In this document: positions 6,819 through 14,017 of the stretch, piece after piece
Layout: each line of letters opens with the position of its first letter
Position numbering within the stretch: position 1 is the stretch's first letter
Origin: JBBQTU01 sp038213005
GTDB taxonomy: Bacteria > Planctomycetota > Phycisphaerae > Tepidisphaerales > Tepidisphaeraceae
Assembly (NCBI GenBank): GCA_038213005.1
Contig: JBBQTU010000061.1
Location: forward strand, 1 to 18,612
DNA length: 18,612 nucleotides
Direction: 5' to 3'
Notes under the pieces: model-generated
Told to the model about the DNA's origin: nothing
Database searches by the model: none
The model's input: only the letters and a program-made list of their open reading frames with translations
Translations under genes and position numbers: made by a program

Positions 6819-8467
6819 ATACCCTATTGCCCCTGGCGCTACTGACGGACGATCCGTACTTCCTTTCCGGCGTGCTGGTGGTCTTCGGCGTCTTTTTCCT
6901 GTTCAGCATCTTCCTGCTGTTCGTCCGGCGGTACAAGCGCTGCCCGAGCAACCGCGTGCTGGTGGTTTTCGGCAAGGTCGGGGCCGGCACGTCCGCCAAG
7001 TGCATCCACGGCGGCGGCACGTTCGTTCTGCCGCTGATCCAGGACTACAGCTACCTGAGCCTGGAGCCGATCCAGGTCGAAATCCCGCTGCAGGATGCCC
7101 TGTCGATGGAGAACATTCGCGTCAACGTCCCCAGCGTGTTTACGGTGGCGATCGGCACCGAGCTGGAGGTCATGCAGAACGCCGCCATCCGCCTGCTCGG
7201 GCTGGACACGGCTCACGTCAAGCAGCAGGCGCAGGACATGATCTTCGGACAACTGCGCCAGGTCATCGCGTCGATGCGGATCGAGGACATCAACCGCGAC
7301 CGCGAAGTATTTTTACAGAACATCCAGACGTCACTGGAGCCCGAACTGCGCAAGATCGGCCTGGTGCTGCTGAACGTCAACATCACCGATATCACCGACG
7401 CCTCGGGCTACATCGAGGCCATCGGCAAGAAGGCCGCGTCGCTGGCGATCCAGCAGGCGCGTGCTGATGTCGCCGACAATGAGAAGATGGGCGAGGTCCG
7501 CGTCGCCGAGGCCAAGCGGGAGAAGGACATCCAGGTTGCCAACGCCAACAAGCTCCGCGAGATCGGCATGCGCGAGGCGCAGCGCGAGCAGCTCGTGAAG
7601 GTGGCGCAACTCGAAAAGGAACAGAAGATCGGCGAACAGACCGCCTCTTATGAACGTGAGACGCAGGTCAAGAACGCCGAACGCGACATGCGCATCACGA
7701 TGTCCGACGCCAACGCCAAGGCCATCGCCGGCGAAGCCAGGGCACAGGCCGAGATCGTCAACACCCAGGCGCAGCTCCAGGTGAAACAGGCCGAAGCCTA
7801 TCAGCTCGGCGAGACCCGCAAGCGCGAATCCGAAGCGGCCGTGCTTGAGGCGCAGAACCGCGCCATGGCCAAGGCGGCCATCGCTGACGCCGAACGAGTT
7901 GAGGCCGAGCGCCGGGCGCAGCTCGAAGCGCCCGCGAAGGCGGATAAGGCCAAGATGATCGTCGATGCCGAAGCCGCCGCGGCCAAGAAGCGGATCGAGG
8001 CCGAGGGTGAGGCGTCTGCAATCTTCGCCCGGCTCGAAGCCGAGGCCCGCGGCCAATACGAGCTCCTGGCCAAAAAGGGCCAAGGCCTCGAACGGATCAT
8101 CCAGGCCTGCGGCGGCGCAAAGGAGGCGTTCCAGCTCCTGATGCTCGAACACCTGGACAACCTGGCGGAAACCGCCGCCACGGCGATCTCCAAGATCAAG
8201 TTCGACAAGATCGTGGTCTGGGAACAGGGGGGCAAGGATGGCAGTTCCAATACCGCCAACTTCCTCCATGGTCTATCTCGCACGCTGCCTCCGATGATGC
8301 AGGTGATGAAGGACATCGGCGGCGTGGAGCTCCCGGAATACCTGGTCAAGCTGGGCGGCGACCCGGGCGACAAGCAGTGCGACAAGCCTGCGGCTACGGT
8401 GACGGCCGATGGGGCCGTGAACCAGGCCGATAAGGGCAGCGCAGCGCACGGGGTGGAAAAGGCCTGA
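6815..8467 (+). CDS. Flotillin-like SPFH/band 7 protein
   Basis: Membrane-associated scaffold of the flotillin family, expected to form oligomers in membrane microdomains. It starts at GTG 6815, overlapping the NfeD stop. Residues about 16-37 form a membrane segment (LSGVLVVFGVFFLFSIFLLF). The SPFH domain covers about 45-205. A long Ala/Glu/Lys/Arg coiled coil with the flotillin EA-type repeats runs from about 207 to 425. A globular tail (IIQACGGAKEAFQLLMLEHL) follows. At 550 residues it is slightly long. The last residues, AHGVEKA and the stop, fall within a sequence repeated at 13009-13042, so its 3' end belongs to the split repeat. I infer that it works together with the upstream NfeD-like protein. 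Closest in style to YqiK/FloT rather than the short FloA. Confidence 0.9.
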   Translation: MNTLLPLALLTDDPYFLSGVLVVFGVFFLFSIFLLFVRRYKRCPSNRVLVVFGKVGAGTSAKCIHGGGTFVLPLIQDYSYLSLEPIQVEIPLQDALSMENIRVNVPSVFTVAIGTELEVMQNAAIRLLGLDTAHVKQQAQDMIFGQLRQVIASMRIEDINRDREVFLQNIQTSLEPELRKIGLVLLNVNITDITDASGYIEAIGKKAASLAIQQARADVADNEKMGEVRVAEAKREKDIQVANANKLREIGMREAQREQLVKVAQLEKEQKIGEQTASYERETQVKNAERDMRITMSDANAKAIAGEARAQAEIVNTQAQLQVKQAEAYQLGETRKRESEAAVLEAQNRAMAKAAIADAERVEAERRAQLEAPAKADKAKMIVDAEAAAAKKRIEAEGEASAIFARLEAEARGQYELLAKKGQGLERIIQACGGAKEAFQLLMLEHLDNLAETAATAISKIKFDKIVVWEQGGKDGSSNTANFLHGLSRTLPPMMQVMKDIGGVELPEYLVKLGGDPGDKQCDKPAATVTADGAVNQADKGSAAHGVEKA

Positions 8468-8479
8468 CCGAGGAGCCGG
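8446..8479 (+). repeat. Right half of a split repeat, overlapping the flotillin stop
   Basis: 34 bases with only 3 differences from 13009-13042. They encode the last flotillin residues (HGVEKA), the TGA and 12 further bases. At the other locus the same codons (CAT GGG GTG GAA AAG GCC) occur without a flotillin gene. See also 6152-6238. Confidence 0.75.
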
Positions 8480-9007
8480 CGACCGCCACCGCAGAGCGTG
8501 GCGGCGGAAGTATAGCGCAGGCAATCGATTGACCGTCATCAAGTCGCTGTCCTATTTCAAAGAGGCCGATGCGGAGGGGCCTGCGGCCAAGTGGGGCGGG
8601 CCGCCTCGGCCGCCCATCTGGTCGCTCGCCAACCACCCGCCCATCGCAGCGCCACACCCTCAACCGCCGATCCGCCAAACAGTAGTGCGTGGCGTCCCGC
8701 CCGCACATGTCTTACAGGTGAGTAATCGCCGGCCAAGCCGTTGACGATCTTCATCGTTTCGATGCTGACGTAACGCAACGAAAGGGCTGCCGAGGCAGCG
8801 GCCCCACCGTGAGGACGCGCAATGGACTTACGCTGTAGTGCTAGGAGTAATATACACACAGCGAGGCCCAACCAGAACAACCCAAGGCCAAAGGTGAGGC
8901 ATTGGCCGAACCGGTCCGGTCCTGAGGCCATCATCACGGGTAAGGCGGGACGGCATATCGATCCCATGCCCGTTTTCCGGCCCACCAAGCCCGCTTTCTG
9001 CGTCCTT
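8480..9007. other. Intergenic region with repeat copy 1; no confident gene
   Basis: This 528-base stretch lies between the flotillin stop and the PIN toxin stop. About 189 bases are repeat copy 1. A minus-strand frame from a TTG at 8988 runs through the repeat to 8557. Its first 60 residues include a strongly hydrophobic stretch (FGLGLFWLGLAVCILLLAL, about 8899-8843) that could be a membrane segment, but the rest is repeat-derived. I consider it a weak candidate for a small membrane protein and do not call it. Confidence 0.4.
8608..8796 (-). repeat. 189-bp direct repeat, copy 1
   Basis: Identical to 9951-10139 except for 10 substitutions and without indels (about 95 percent). On the minus strand it contains a frame RYVSIETMKIVNGLAGDYSP that resembles the extreme C-terminus of type ISP restriction enzymes. 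Its upstream end (minus-strand sense) includes a palindrome, gctgcc-ga-ggcagc (8786-8799). Copies 1 and 2 bracket the toxin-antitoxin pair in the same orientation. Confidence 0.9.
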
Positions 9008-9481
9008 CTATTCTGTCGGCTGCCGCAGCAAGTCCAGAAACTCCTCTACAGCCAGCACTTTGACTTTCGGGAAAAGCCGCCTGAACTCCGCAGACCAGGG
9101 TTTATCCGGACTACTCAACCCAAGAAGGTGACGGTCGCGACTGACAATCAGCCGGGCTTCAGCCGCCACCGCCAGATCCACATACGGGGAGTCGTCAGGA
9201 TCAATCGGGTGGTCAAACACATGTGGAACAGGAGCGACAACCAGGCACGACGGCAACAACGCATCCAGAAACGCCACCACCTTGGCATCGGTCACGTCGT
9301 ACTTCGCCAGCAGTTTGCGGGGAAGATCTTCGATCTCCGCAATCACGTAGGGACTGAGAACCACAACGAACTCGTTCTTGACGCCGCGCTCAACACACTC
9401 GCCCGCCGGTCCGTACGGGTTAATGAGAGCTTGGGCAAACACCATGCAATCCAGCACCGCTCGCATGGGTCGGCTATTCAT
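9008..9481 (-). CDS. PIN-domain ribonuclease, putative toxin (COG1569 type)
   Basis: A 157-residue PIN-domain protein, probably an Mg-dependent RNase acting as the toxin of a two-gene module. The PIN acidic residues are visible: D in RAVLDCMVF, E in SPYVIAEIEDL, D in DPDDSPYVDLAVAAEA and D in IVSRDRHLLGL. The order and spacing match the COG1569/TIGR00305 family rather than classical VapC. The usual LDTNV is LDCMV here. The ATG at 9481 overlaps the antitoxin stop by 8 nt (ATGAATAG), so coupling is likely. ATG at 9466 (MRAVLD) is an equally family-like alternative. Toxicity and target are not shown by the sequence. Confidence 0.85.
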   Translation of the reverse strand: MNSRPMRAVLDCMVFAQALINPYGPAGECVERGVKNEFVVVLSPYVIAEIEDLPRKLLAKYDVTDAKVVAFLDALLPSCLVVAPVPHVFDHPIDPDDSPYVDLAVAAEARLIVSRDRHLLGLSSPDKPWSAEFRRLFPKVKVLAVEEFLDLLRQPTE

Positions 9482-9746
9482 CAAAGGAGATACCGCGTTT
9501 GGTTTCCCTCGCCTGATGCTTGGCACGTTCTAGGTCGTCGCCAAGTTGTTCGTCTGTCAGACCGCTGGCGAGGAACCGATCATAGGTGTTGCCACTGATC
9601 TGACGCAGATAGTCGCGGGTCAACCCGTGAGTCAGGACTCGCGAGAGCAACTCAGAGGCAAGGATACCCAGATCCTTGCCTGCGGCCGTAGCCCGCTCGC
9701 GCAGGAGAATCTCAACTTCAGGCGATAATGCAACGGAAACCGTCAT
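9474..9746 (-). CDS. Putative antitoxin of the PIN toxin
   Basis: A 90-residue protein beginning MTVSVALSPEVEILLRERA, which resembles a ribbon-helix-helix N-terminus (a short beta strand then a helix). It continues through a helical middle (LGILASELLSRVLTHGL) to an acidic, basic-patterned C-terminus (LTDEQLGDDLERAKHQARET) that would bind the toxin. Such proteins usually neutralise the toxin and autorepress the promoter. ATG at 9746 was chosen; the preceding TTG adds only one residue. I see no Shine-Dalgarno site. Gene order, antitoxin first with overlapping toxin, is the standard one. Confidence 0.78.
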   Translation of the reverse strand: MTVSVALSPEVEILLRERATAAGKDLGILASELLSRVLTHGLTRDYLRQISGNTYDRFLASGLTDEQLGDDLERAKHQARETKRGISFDE

Positions 9747-9950
9747 CAAAGAATAGTATGGGCAGCAACCAGGTCCAAGTCAAACTCTTACGTCGTTGTC
9801 TTGGGAATTTCACGAGGTTGGAATCAATGCCGAGGTTGACAGCGATTCCGCCGCCCCAGCCCAGGAACCCCGACCTCAACAACCAGCGCGCCGCCGCGCC
9901 GCTCCCAGAGTGGGGCCGGCCGCTGCGCAGCATCTCGCCGTGGTGGACCC

Positions 9951-10139
9951 GGCCGCCCATCTGGTCCCTCGCCAACCACCCGCCCATCGCAGCACCATAC
10001 CCCCAACCGCCGATCCGCCAAACAGTAGTGCGTGGCGTCCCGCCCGCACATGTATTACAGGTGAGCAATCGACAGCCAAGCCGTTGACGATCTCCATCGT
10101 TTCGATGCTGACGTAACGCAACAAAAGGGCTGCCGAGGC
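9951..10139 (-). repeat. 189-bp direct repeat, copy 2
   Basis: About 95 percent identical to copy 1 (8608-8796). The starts of the two copies are 1343 bp apart. At its higher-coordinate end it runs into a longer remnant of a type ISP restriction gene (to 10264), whereas copies 1 and 3 instead share a gtggggc-type sequence at that point on the minus strand. Weaker similarity (agtggggc then ggccgc) continues on the lower-coordinate side. Confidence 0.9.
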
Positions 10140-10264
10140 GGGCGATGTATTGGAGGTCGTCCTGTCGGTTTGGGTCGCTGGTAATATTGCTGCGGGTGTC
10201 GGTGTAGACAAGGTATTGGTCGGTGACCCATTCCAGGGCGGAGCGGTTGCCGAGGCGGTAGTTA
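10074..10264 (-). pseudogene. C-terminal remnant of a type ISP restriction-modification enzyme
   Basis: Directly after the stop of the restriction gene, another minus-strand frame reads NYRLGNRSALEWVTDQY, then DTRSNITSDPNRQDDLQYIARL (10262 to about 10139). After about 22 bases and a frameshift it reads VSIETMEIVNGLA (10112-10074). From memory this matches the conserved C-terminal tail of type ISP (helicase-methyltransferase) restriction enzymes, in the right order and spacing (LGNRSALEWVIDQY, DPN-DDP-YI-RL, VS-ETV-IVN-LP). The rest of that roughly 1500-residue gene is absent. Its VSIETM part is what repeat copies 1 and 2 share. Confidence 0.7.
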
Positions 10265-11230
10265 TCAACTGGCTTCCGCCTCTGCTTCAGGTTGCACGGC
10301 TTTGAGGACGGTCGGTTCTGCAGCGGCGATTGGATGTGGCCGTGAGAGGAATTCCCATAAGTCAGTGCAGAAGAACCGGTCGATGGAGTGAATTTGCAGC
10401 TTGAGGAACGCATCCGTCTGCATATTGGGGCGAAGGTCGCAGTAGTACACGCCATCGAGAGGGTTTAGCTTAACCGAGTAGCCCTTGAAGTGTCCGGGCA
10501 AAAATGTGGCATTGATGCCGAAGTTGGGATGTATCCCCTTGCGTTGCACGTCATTGAGGAACAGTGCGACGTGTGGCGTTTGCGTCTGCGTCAGCTTGGA
10601 GTAGAGGAACTTGTCGATGAAGATCTTGTCCATTCGGTCCTTACTCGACGTCTTCACGGAGCCGAGAATCTTGATGTGTTTATCTCGCGTAATGACCAAA
10701 TCGTGCTGGTAGGTCATCTTGAATTCTTCGACACCGTCAACGATGATCGGGATGCCGATGGACCCGCTCTTGCAGTCGACCGCGAGGCCAGAAATCAGCA
10801 GTCTTATCAGCCTCTCGAAGAGATCCCCTGCGACCTTGCTGGCGTTATTCGAGACCGGATGCGCGTCCAGGCACACGCCGATGCACTGCTGAATCGTATA
10901 GATCGAATTGCGCATGATGGTGCGACTCGCCACGTCGTCCGCAGCAATGTCCTTCGCGTGCTTCATCACAGCGGCGAAGTCCCTGGAAAGCACGTTCGCC
11001 TTCTGCGGCGCATACATAAGTTGGCTGTTCACCGGCCGGCTTACTTTGCGGTCGCCGTCGTCCTTGAACTGGTAAAAATAGTAGTGACCCTCATTCCTCG
11101 CCAAGACAGTGCCATGTACACCGCCCTTACCCAGGAAGTCGAGGAAACGGCGTGCGAAGTCCACGTAAGCTTTGACATTGCTGAAGTTCGTCTTGTCGGC
11201 GGCAAAGGAAACGAGTTGGTTCAGAGTCAT
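10265..11230 (-). CDS. Putative type II restriction endonuclease
   Basis: A 321-residue protein whose ATG overlaps the stop of the adjacent DNA methyltransferase (ATGA), the typical coupling of a type II restriction-modification pair. Candidate PD-(D/E)XK elements are E139 in GDLFERLI, D177 in YQHDLVI and the strand ILGSVKTSSKDRMDKIF, with K193 and the conserved KTS-KDR sequence seen in several restriction enzymes. The usual acidic residue two before the Lys is Ser191. The C-terminus is an Ala/Glu-rich tail (PEAEAEAS). I cannot assign it to a named family or recognition site. Position beside the methyltransferase is the main argument. ATG at 11230 was preferred to the upstream start at 11278, which lies within the methyltransferase gene. 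Confidence 0.75.
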   Translation of the reverse strand: MTLNQLVSFAADKTNFSNVKAYVDFARRFLDFLGKGGVHGTVLARNEGHYYFYQFKDDGDRKVSRPVNSQLMYAPQKANVLSRDFAAVMKHAKDIAADDVASRTIMRNSIYTIQQCIGVCLDAHPVSNNASKVAGDLFERLIRLLISGLAVDCKSGSIGIPIIVDGVEEFKMTYQHDLVITRDKHIKILGSVKTSSKDRMDKIFIDKFLYSKLTQTQTPHVALFLNDVQRKGIHPNFGINATFLPGHFKGYSVKLNPLDGVYYCDLRPNMQTDAFLKLQIHSIDRFFCTDLWEFLSRPHPIAAAEPTVLKAVQPEAEAEAS

Positions 11231-12183
11231 CGGATGCTTTCTCTTCGTGTGGCGTTTCGCCGGTCGTGCTCTATCCACTCGTCGACAGGCGTTCGTTTGA
11301 CGTTTTCAATTCGCTCCACCGCCCATCTTGTATACTCCGTGCTTTGGTCGCATGCGAGCCACCTCCGACCGAGTTGCTCGGCTACCGCCGCCGTCGTGCC
11401 GGAGCCACTGAAAGGGTCGATGACAAGGTCGCCCGGATCGCTCGCGGCGAGCACAAGTTTGCGCACCAACTCCTCTGGCTTTTGCGTGGGATGGGGCGTC
11501 TTTTCGCCCATGCCATTGCAGGTCGTCGGAATCTCAAGCACATCCTTTGGCTTTGCTCCGAGTGGGTTCGGGGTCCAATCGTCTTCGCGCTTCCGACCGC
11601 TGCCAAAGTTGCTCGTGATCGCCTGAGGGTGTGTCGGGTATTTCAGCGTGTGAGCGCCGTACGGTATGCGGACCTTGTCCACGTTCAGACGGAATTCGTC
11701 GGTCTTCCGAAGGTGCAAAATGCTTTCGTGTGACCGCCCCCAGTCACTTCCGAGGTTCGCCTTGTTCTTGTAGTGCCAGACCAGCCACTTGCAGTGCTTG
11801 AACAAACGCGACGCCGGGTGCTTCATATCCGCAAGGATCTCTGAGAAGCCGCACACATAGAGCGATCCCGAAGGCCTCAGCGCCCGCGCGGCGGGCTCAA
11901 GCCATCGCATCGACCATTGTATGTAATGCTCCTGGCTCTCAAACGCGTCCCAATCAGCTTTGTTGATGTTGTACGGCGGATCAGCGAAAATCAGATCGAC
12001 GGACGACGGAGGGAGGGATTCCAGCCAAGGTATGCAGTCACCAACGTAAAGCGATCCATTCGGATGCGTGTAAAACAACGCGAAGCCTTCGCCATTGACC
12101 GTGCTATCGACGAACTTACCGCGAGTTGGACCGGGCTCCGCAAAGAGCTGCGGTGTCCCAGGCTTGAACCGCTTTATGGGCAT
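11227..12183 (-). CDS. Site-specific DNA methyltransferase, beta class, probably N6-adenine
   Basis: A 318-residue S-adenosylmethionine-dependent methyltransferase that would protect host sites from the adjacent nuclease. Catalytic motif IV is LIFADPPYNI (DPPY at 68-71) and precedes the SAM-binding motif I, DPFSGSGTT (FSGSGTT at 258-264). The order IV before I defines the beta class (M.RsrI/CcrM-like fold). DPPY rather than SPPY favours N6-adenine over N4-cytosine. The segment HPTQKPEELVRKLV is also characteristic. The ATG at 12183 has a modest aagg site 8 nt upstream. The stop overlaps the endonuclease ATG, so protective enzyme is made first. No controller gene is visible. Specificity cannot be predicted. 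Confidence 0.92.
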   Translation of the reverse strand: MPIKRFKPGTPQLFAEPGPTRGKFVDSTVNGEGFALFYTHPNGSLYVGDCIPWLESLPPSSVDLIFADPPYNINKADWDAFESQEHYIQWSMRWLEPAARALRPSGSLYVCGFSEILADMKHPASRLFKHCKWLVWHYKNKANLGSDWGRSHESILHLRKTDEFRLNVDKVRIPYGAHTLKYPTHPQAITSNFGSGRKREDDWTPNPLGAKPKDVLEIPTTCNGMGEKTPHPTQKPEELVRKLVLAASDPGDLVIDPFSGSGTTAAVAEQLGRRWLACDQSTEYTRWAVERIENVKRTPVDEWIEHDRRNATRRESIR

Positions 12184-12303
12184 TTCAGAACCTTAACATA
12201 TTCCAGGGCCTACTGGTAGCCACATCCATGCTCGCGCGGGCAGTACGGAGCCCGGAATCGGAAGAGGTTGACGCCCTGCTGGATAGCACGGCACCGATGG
12301 AGG

Positions 12304-12348
12304 TGCTGACGTAATGCAACGAAAGGCCGGCCGAGGCGGTCGCCCCAC
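12304..12348 (-). repeat. Short third copy of the island repeat
   Basis: 45 bases aligned with the end of copy 1 (tgctgacgtaacgcaacgaa, then gccgaggc, then ccccac) at about 85 percent identity. It lies upstream of the methyltransferase in the same orientation as copies 1 and 2. Only the higher-coordinate core of the repeat is present; the remaining 140 bases are replaced by unrelated sequence. Confidence 0.75.
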
Positions 12349-12901
12349 TGCGGAGACCGGGAAACAGAATATCTTTCAAATCCAACTTGACCCATCAAGA
12401 CCCGTATCTTATGCTTATCTCACTTAGCCATAGCGCCCAGTGTGCGCGCTGGCTACGGTGCTCTTTGAAAAGTGAATATCCGGCCATTTACTGGCCAGTG
12501 CCGCCATGCGGCCCCGCGGCACTCCGTCGGACTAGCGAACTTTACCGTATGCTAACATCTACCGTCGCACAGGTGCCCTGCCTTCCACCGGTCCCGTTCT
12601 GACTCGACTTACATTCAAGCGCCTCGGCAGAACGAAACTTGAGCATCTGACCCCTTGAATCGCACGTAAGTCCTTATCAAAACTCCTCTCCCGACCCCCT
12701 CCCCCCACCCCTGGAAAACGTGCGCATCTTGCCCGCCCGATCGCACGTAAGTCAGACTGGCAGTGCGGGGGAATGGTGGAAAGTCAGTGGCAAGCAGAAA
12801 GGCCAGCGCAATAACGGTGGTGGAAAGCACTCGCCACGCGCAGGATGCAAAGTCACGGGCACGCCCGCCTGCAAGGCCGCAAGGCCAGACTACGCGCGAA
12901 T
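12349..12901. other. Intergenic region between the defence island and the next operon
   Basis: About 550 bases without a convincing gene on either strand. It contains a small perfect hairpin, ggcca-tttac-tggcc (12482-12496), without a T-run, a pyrimidine-rich stretch (12683-12712), and the pair of direct repeats at 12636-12753. I looked for a cobalamin riboswitch ahead of the methyltransferase-family gene and did not find its conserved boxes. Confidence 0.4.
12636..12753. repeat. Pair of diverged 37-bp direct repeats
   Basis: 12636-12672 and 12717-12753 share 28 of 37 bases, with an identical 14-nt end (atcgcacgtaagtc). They are spaced 81 bp apart around a C-rich stretch. No coding role is apparent. 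Confidence 0.65.
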
Positions 12902-13042
12902 CGATTCCAGCCCGACGGCCGATTGACACGCGGGCCGGCTCACTTACCATGTTTTGCGATGGCGGGAGTTGTCGATTCCTTTCCCGATAGGCCGGGTGCT
13001 TTGACGCCGCATGGGGTGGAAAAGGCCAGACCGCGGAGCCGG
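12902..13042 (+). repeat. Joined form of the split repeat flanking nfeD-flotillin
   Basis: 12902-12988 matches the sequence upstream of nfeD (6152-6238). 13009-13042 matches the end of the flotillin gene (8446-8479, 3 differences). Only 20 bases separate the two parts here, against 2.2 kb at the operon. The left part supplies a promoter for the following genes. Confidence 0.75.
12923..12950 (+). promoter_or_regulatory. Putative promoter of the homocysteine methyltransferase-family operon
   Basis: TTGACA (12923-12928), 16 bp, TACCAT (12945-12950), conserved in position with the pair ahead of nfeD. The leader to ATG 13106 would be about 150 nt and contains the flotillin-tail-like codons. Confidence 0.5.
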
Positions 13043-13105
13043 AAGTGGCTGCGGCGTTGCGCAGCGAAAACCAACTCGAACGTTTCAGCACGAAGGGATC
13101 GCGAC

Positions 13106-13993
13106 ATGGGTATCATTCTGGATCGTCTGGCCAAGAAGAAGCTGCTGGTGTCCGACGGCGCCTGGGGCACGATGCTGCAGGCCCAGGGGCTTGGCGGTGG
13201 CGACATTCCGGAAGAGTGGAACGCCACGCACCCCGATGCCGTGCGCTCGGTCGCCGCGGCCTATGACCAGGCCGGCTGCGATATCGTCCTCACTTGCACG
13301 TTCGGCGGGTCGTCGGCGAAGCTGGAGAAGTGCGGCCTGGGCGCGCGGGTTGTGGAACTGAATGAGAAGGGGGCCAGGTTGTCGCTGGAGGGCGCGCCCC
13401 ATGCGTGCGTGGCGGCGTCGGTGGGGCCCACGGGCGAGTTCCTCGAACCCATGGGCGACCTGACCGAAGCGCAGATGGAAGCGATCTACCGCGAGCAGAT
13501 CGCCGCCATTTACGCAGCCGGCGTCAAGGCGGTCTGCATCGAGACGATGTCGTCGCTTGAGGAAGCCACCTGCGCGATCCGCGCGGCCAAGAAGCTGAAT
13601 AAGGACAATGATGTCATCTGCACGATGACGTTCGCCGCGGCGGGCGATGGCTACAAGACGATGATGGGCGTGAGCTGCGAAGAGGCGGCCAAAGGCCTGA
13701 CCGCGGCCGGCGCGGACATCGTCGGGGCCAACTGCGGCAACGGGCCGGAGGAGATGATCGCCATCACCCGCGAGATGCGCAAGCACACGAAGCGGCCGAT
13801 CCTGGTCCATCCCAATGCGGGGATGCCGCAACTGGTGGACGGCAAGACGGTTTTCAAGCAGACGCCGGCCGACATGGCGGCCAAGGTGCGAGACCTGGTC
13901 GCGGCCGGGGCCTCGATCATCGGAGGGTGCTGCGGCACCACCCCGGCACATATCGCCGCGATCAAGGTTGTGGTGGATGAGCTTCGGAAATAA
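13106..13993 (+). CDS. Homocysteine S-methyltransferase family protein
   Basis: A 295-residue zinc-dependent TIM-barrel protein of the Pfam homocysteine S-methyltransferase family, a single domain equivalent to the N-terminal domain of MetH. The zinc-binding cysteines are visible: C210 in GANCGNG and C275-C276 in IGGCCGTTP. N-terminal SDGAWGTMLQ and the CDIVLTCTFGG strand are also typical. The reaction is transfer of a methyl group to homocysteine or a related thiol, but the donor is not evident and no cobalamin-binding domain is in the window. ATG at 13106 has a gaaggga site 7 nt upstream. Upstream in-frame codons to 12845 lie in the repeat and are not part of the protein. The oxidoreductase gene follows after 24 bp. 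Confidence 0.88.
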   Translation: MGIILDRLAKKKLLVSDGAWGTMLQAQGLGGGDIPEEWNATHPDAVRSVAAAYDQAGCDIVLTCTFGGSSAKLEKCGLGARVVELNEKGARLSLEGAPHACVAASVGPTGEFLEPMGDLTEAQMEAIYREQIAAIYAAGVKAVCIETMSSLEEATCAIRAAKKLNKDNDVICTMTFAAAGDGYKTMMGVSCEEAAKGLTAAGADIVGANCGNGPEEMIAITREMRKHTKRPILVHPNAGMPQLVDGKTVFKQTPADMAAKVRDLVAAGASIIGGCCGTTPAHIAAIKVVVDELRK

Positions 13994-14017
13994 GTTTTGC
14001 ATACAGAGGCGAGAAAC

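Noticed and set aside
7331..8269. 312-codon minus-strand ORF opposite the flotillin gene
   Set aside because: It is the antisense of the coiled-coil repeats (Leu/Gly/Phe-rich low complexity); the flotillin frame is clearly the coding one.
10490..11626. 378-codon plus-strand ORF across the two R-M genes
   Set aside because: It spans the junction of two overlapping minus-strand genes with identifiable motifs and has no domain of its own.
12210..12310. C-terminal end of a plus-strand gene (MLARAVRSPESEEV... ending LT and stop)
   Set aside because: The frame looks protein-like for about 30 codons, but there is no start or family match and its stop lies in the repeat; too short to call.
12845..13105. 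N-terminal extension of the homocysteine methyltransferase-family protein
   Set aside because: The in-frame codons lie in a dispersed repeat, and the family N-terminus begins at the ATG 13106, which has a ribosome binding site.
12950..13105. Cobalamin riboswitch ahead of the methyltransferase-family gene
   Set aside because: No B12-box-like sequence or matching architecture was found; the leader is explained by the repeat.
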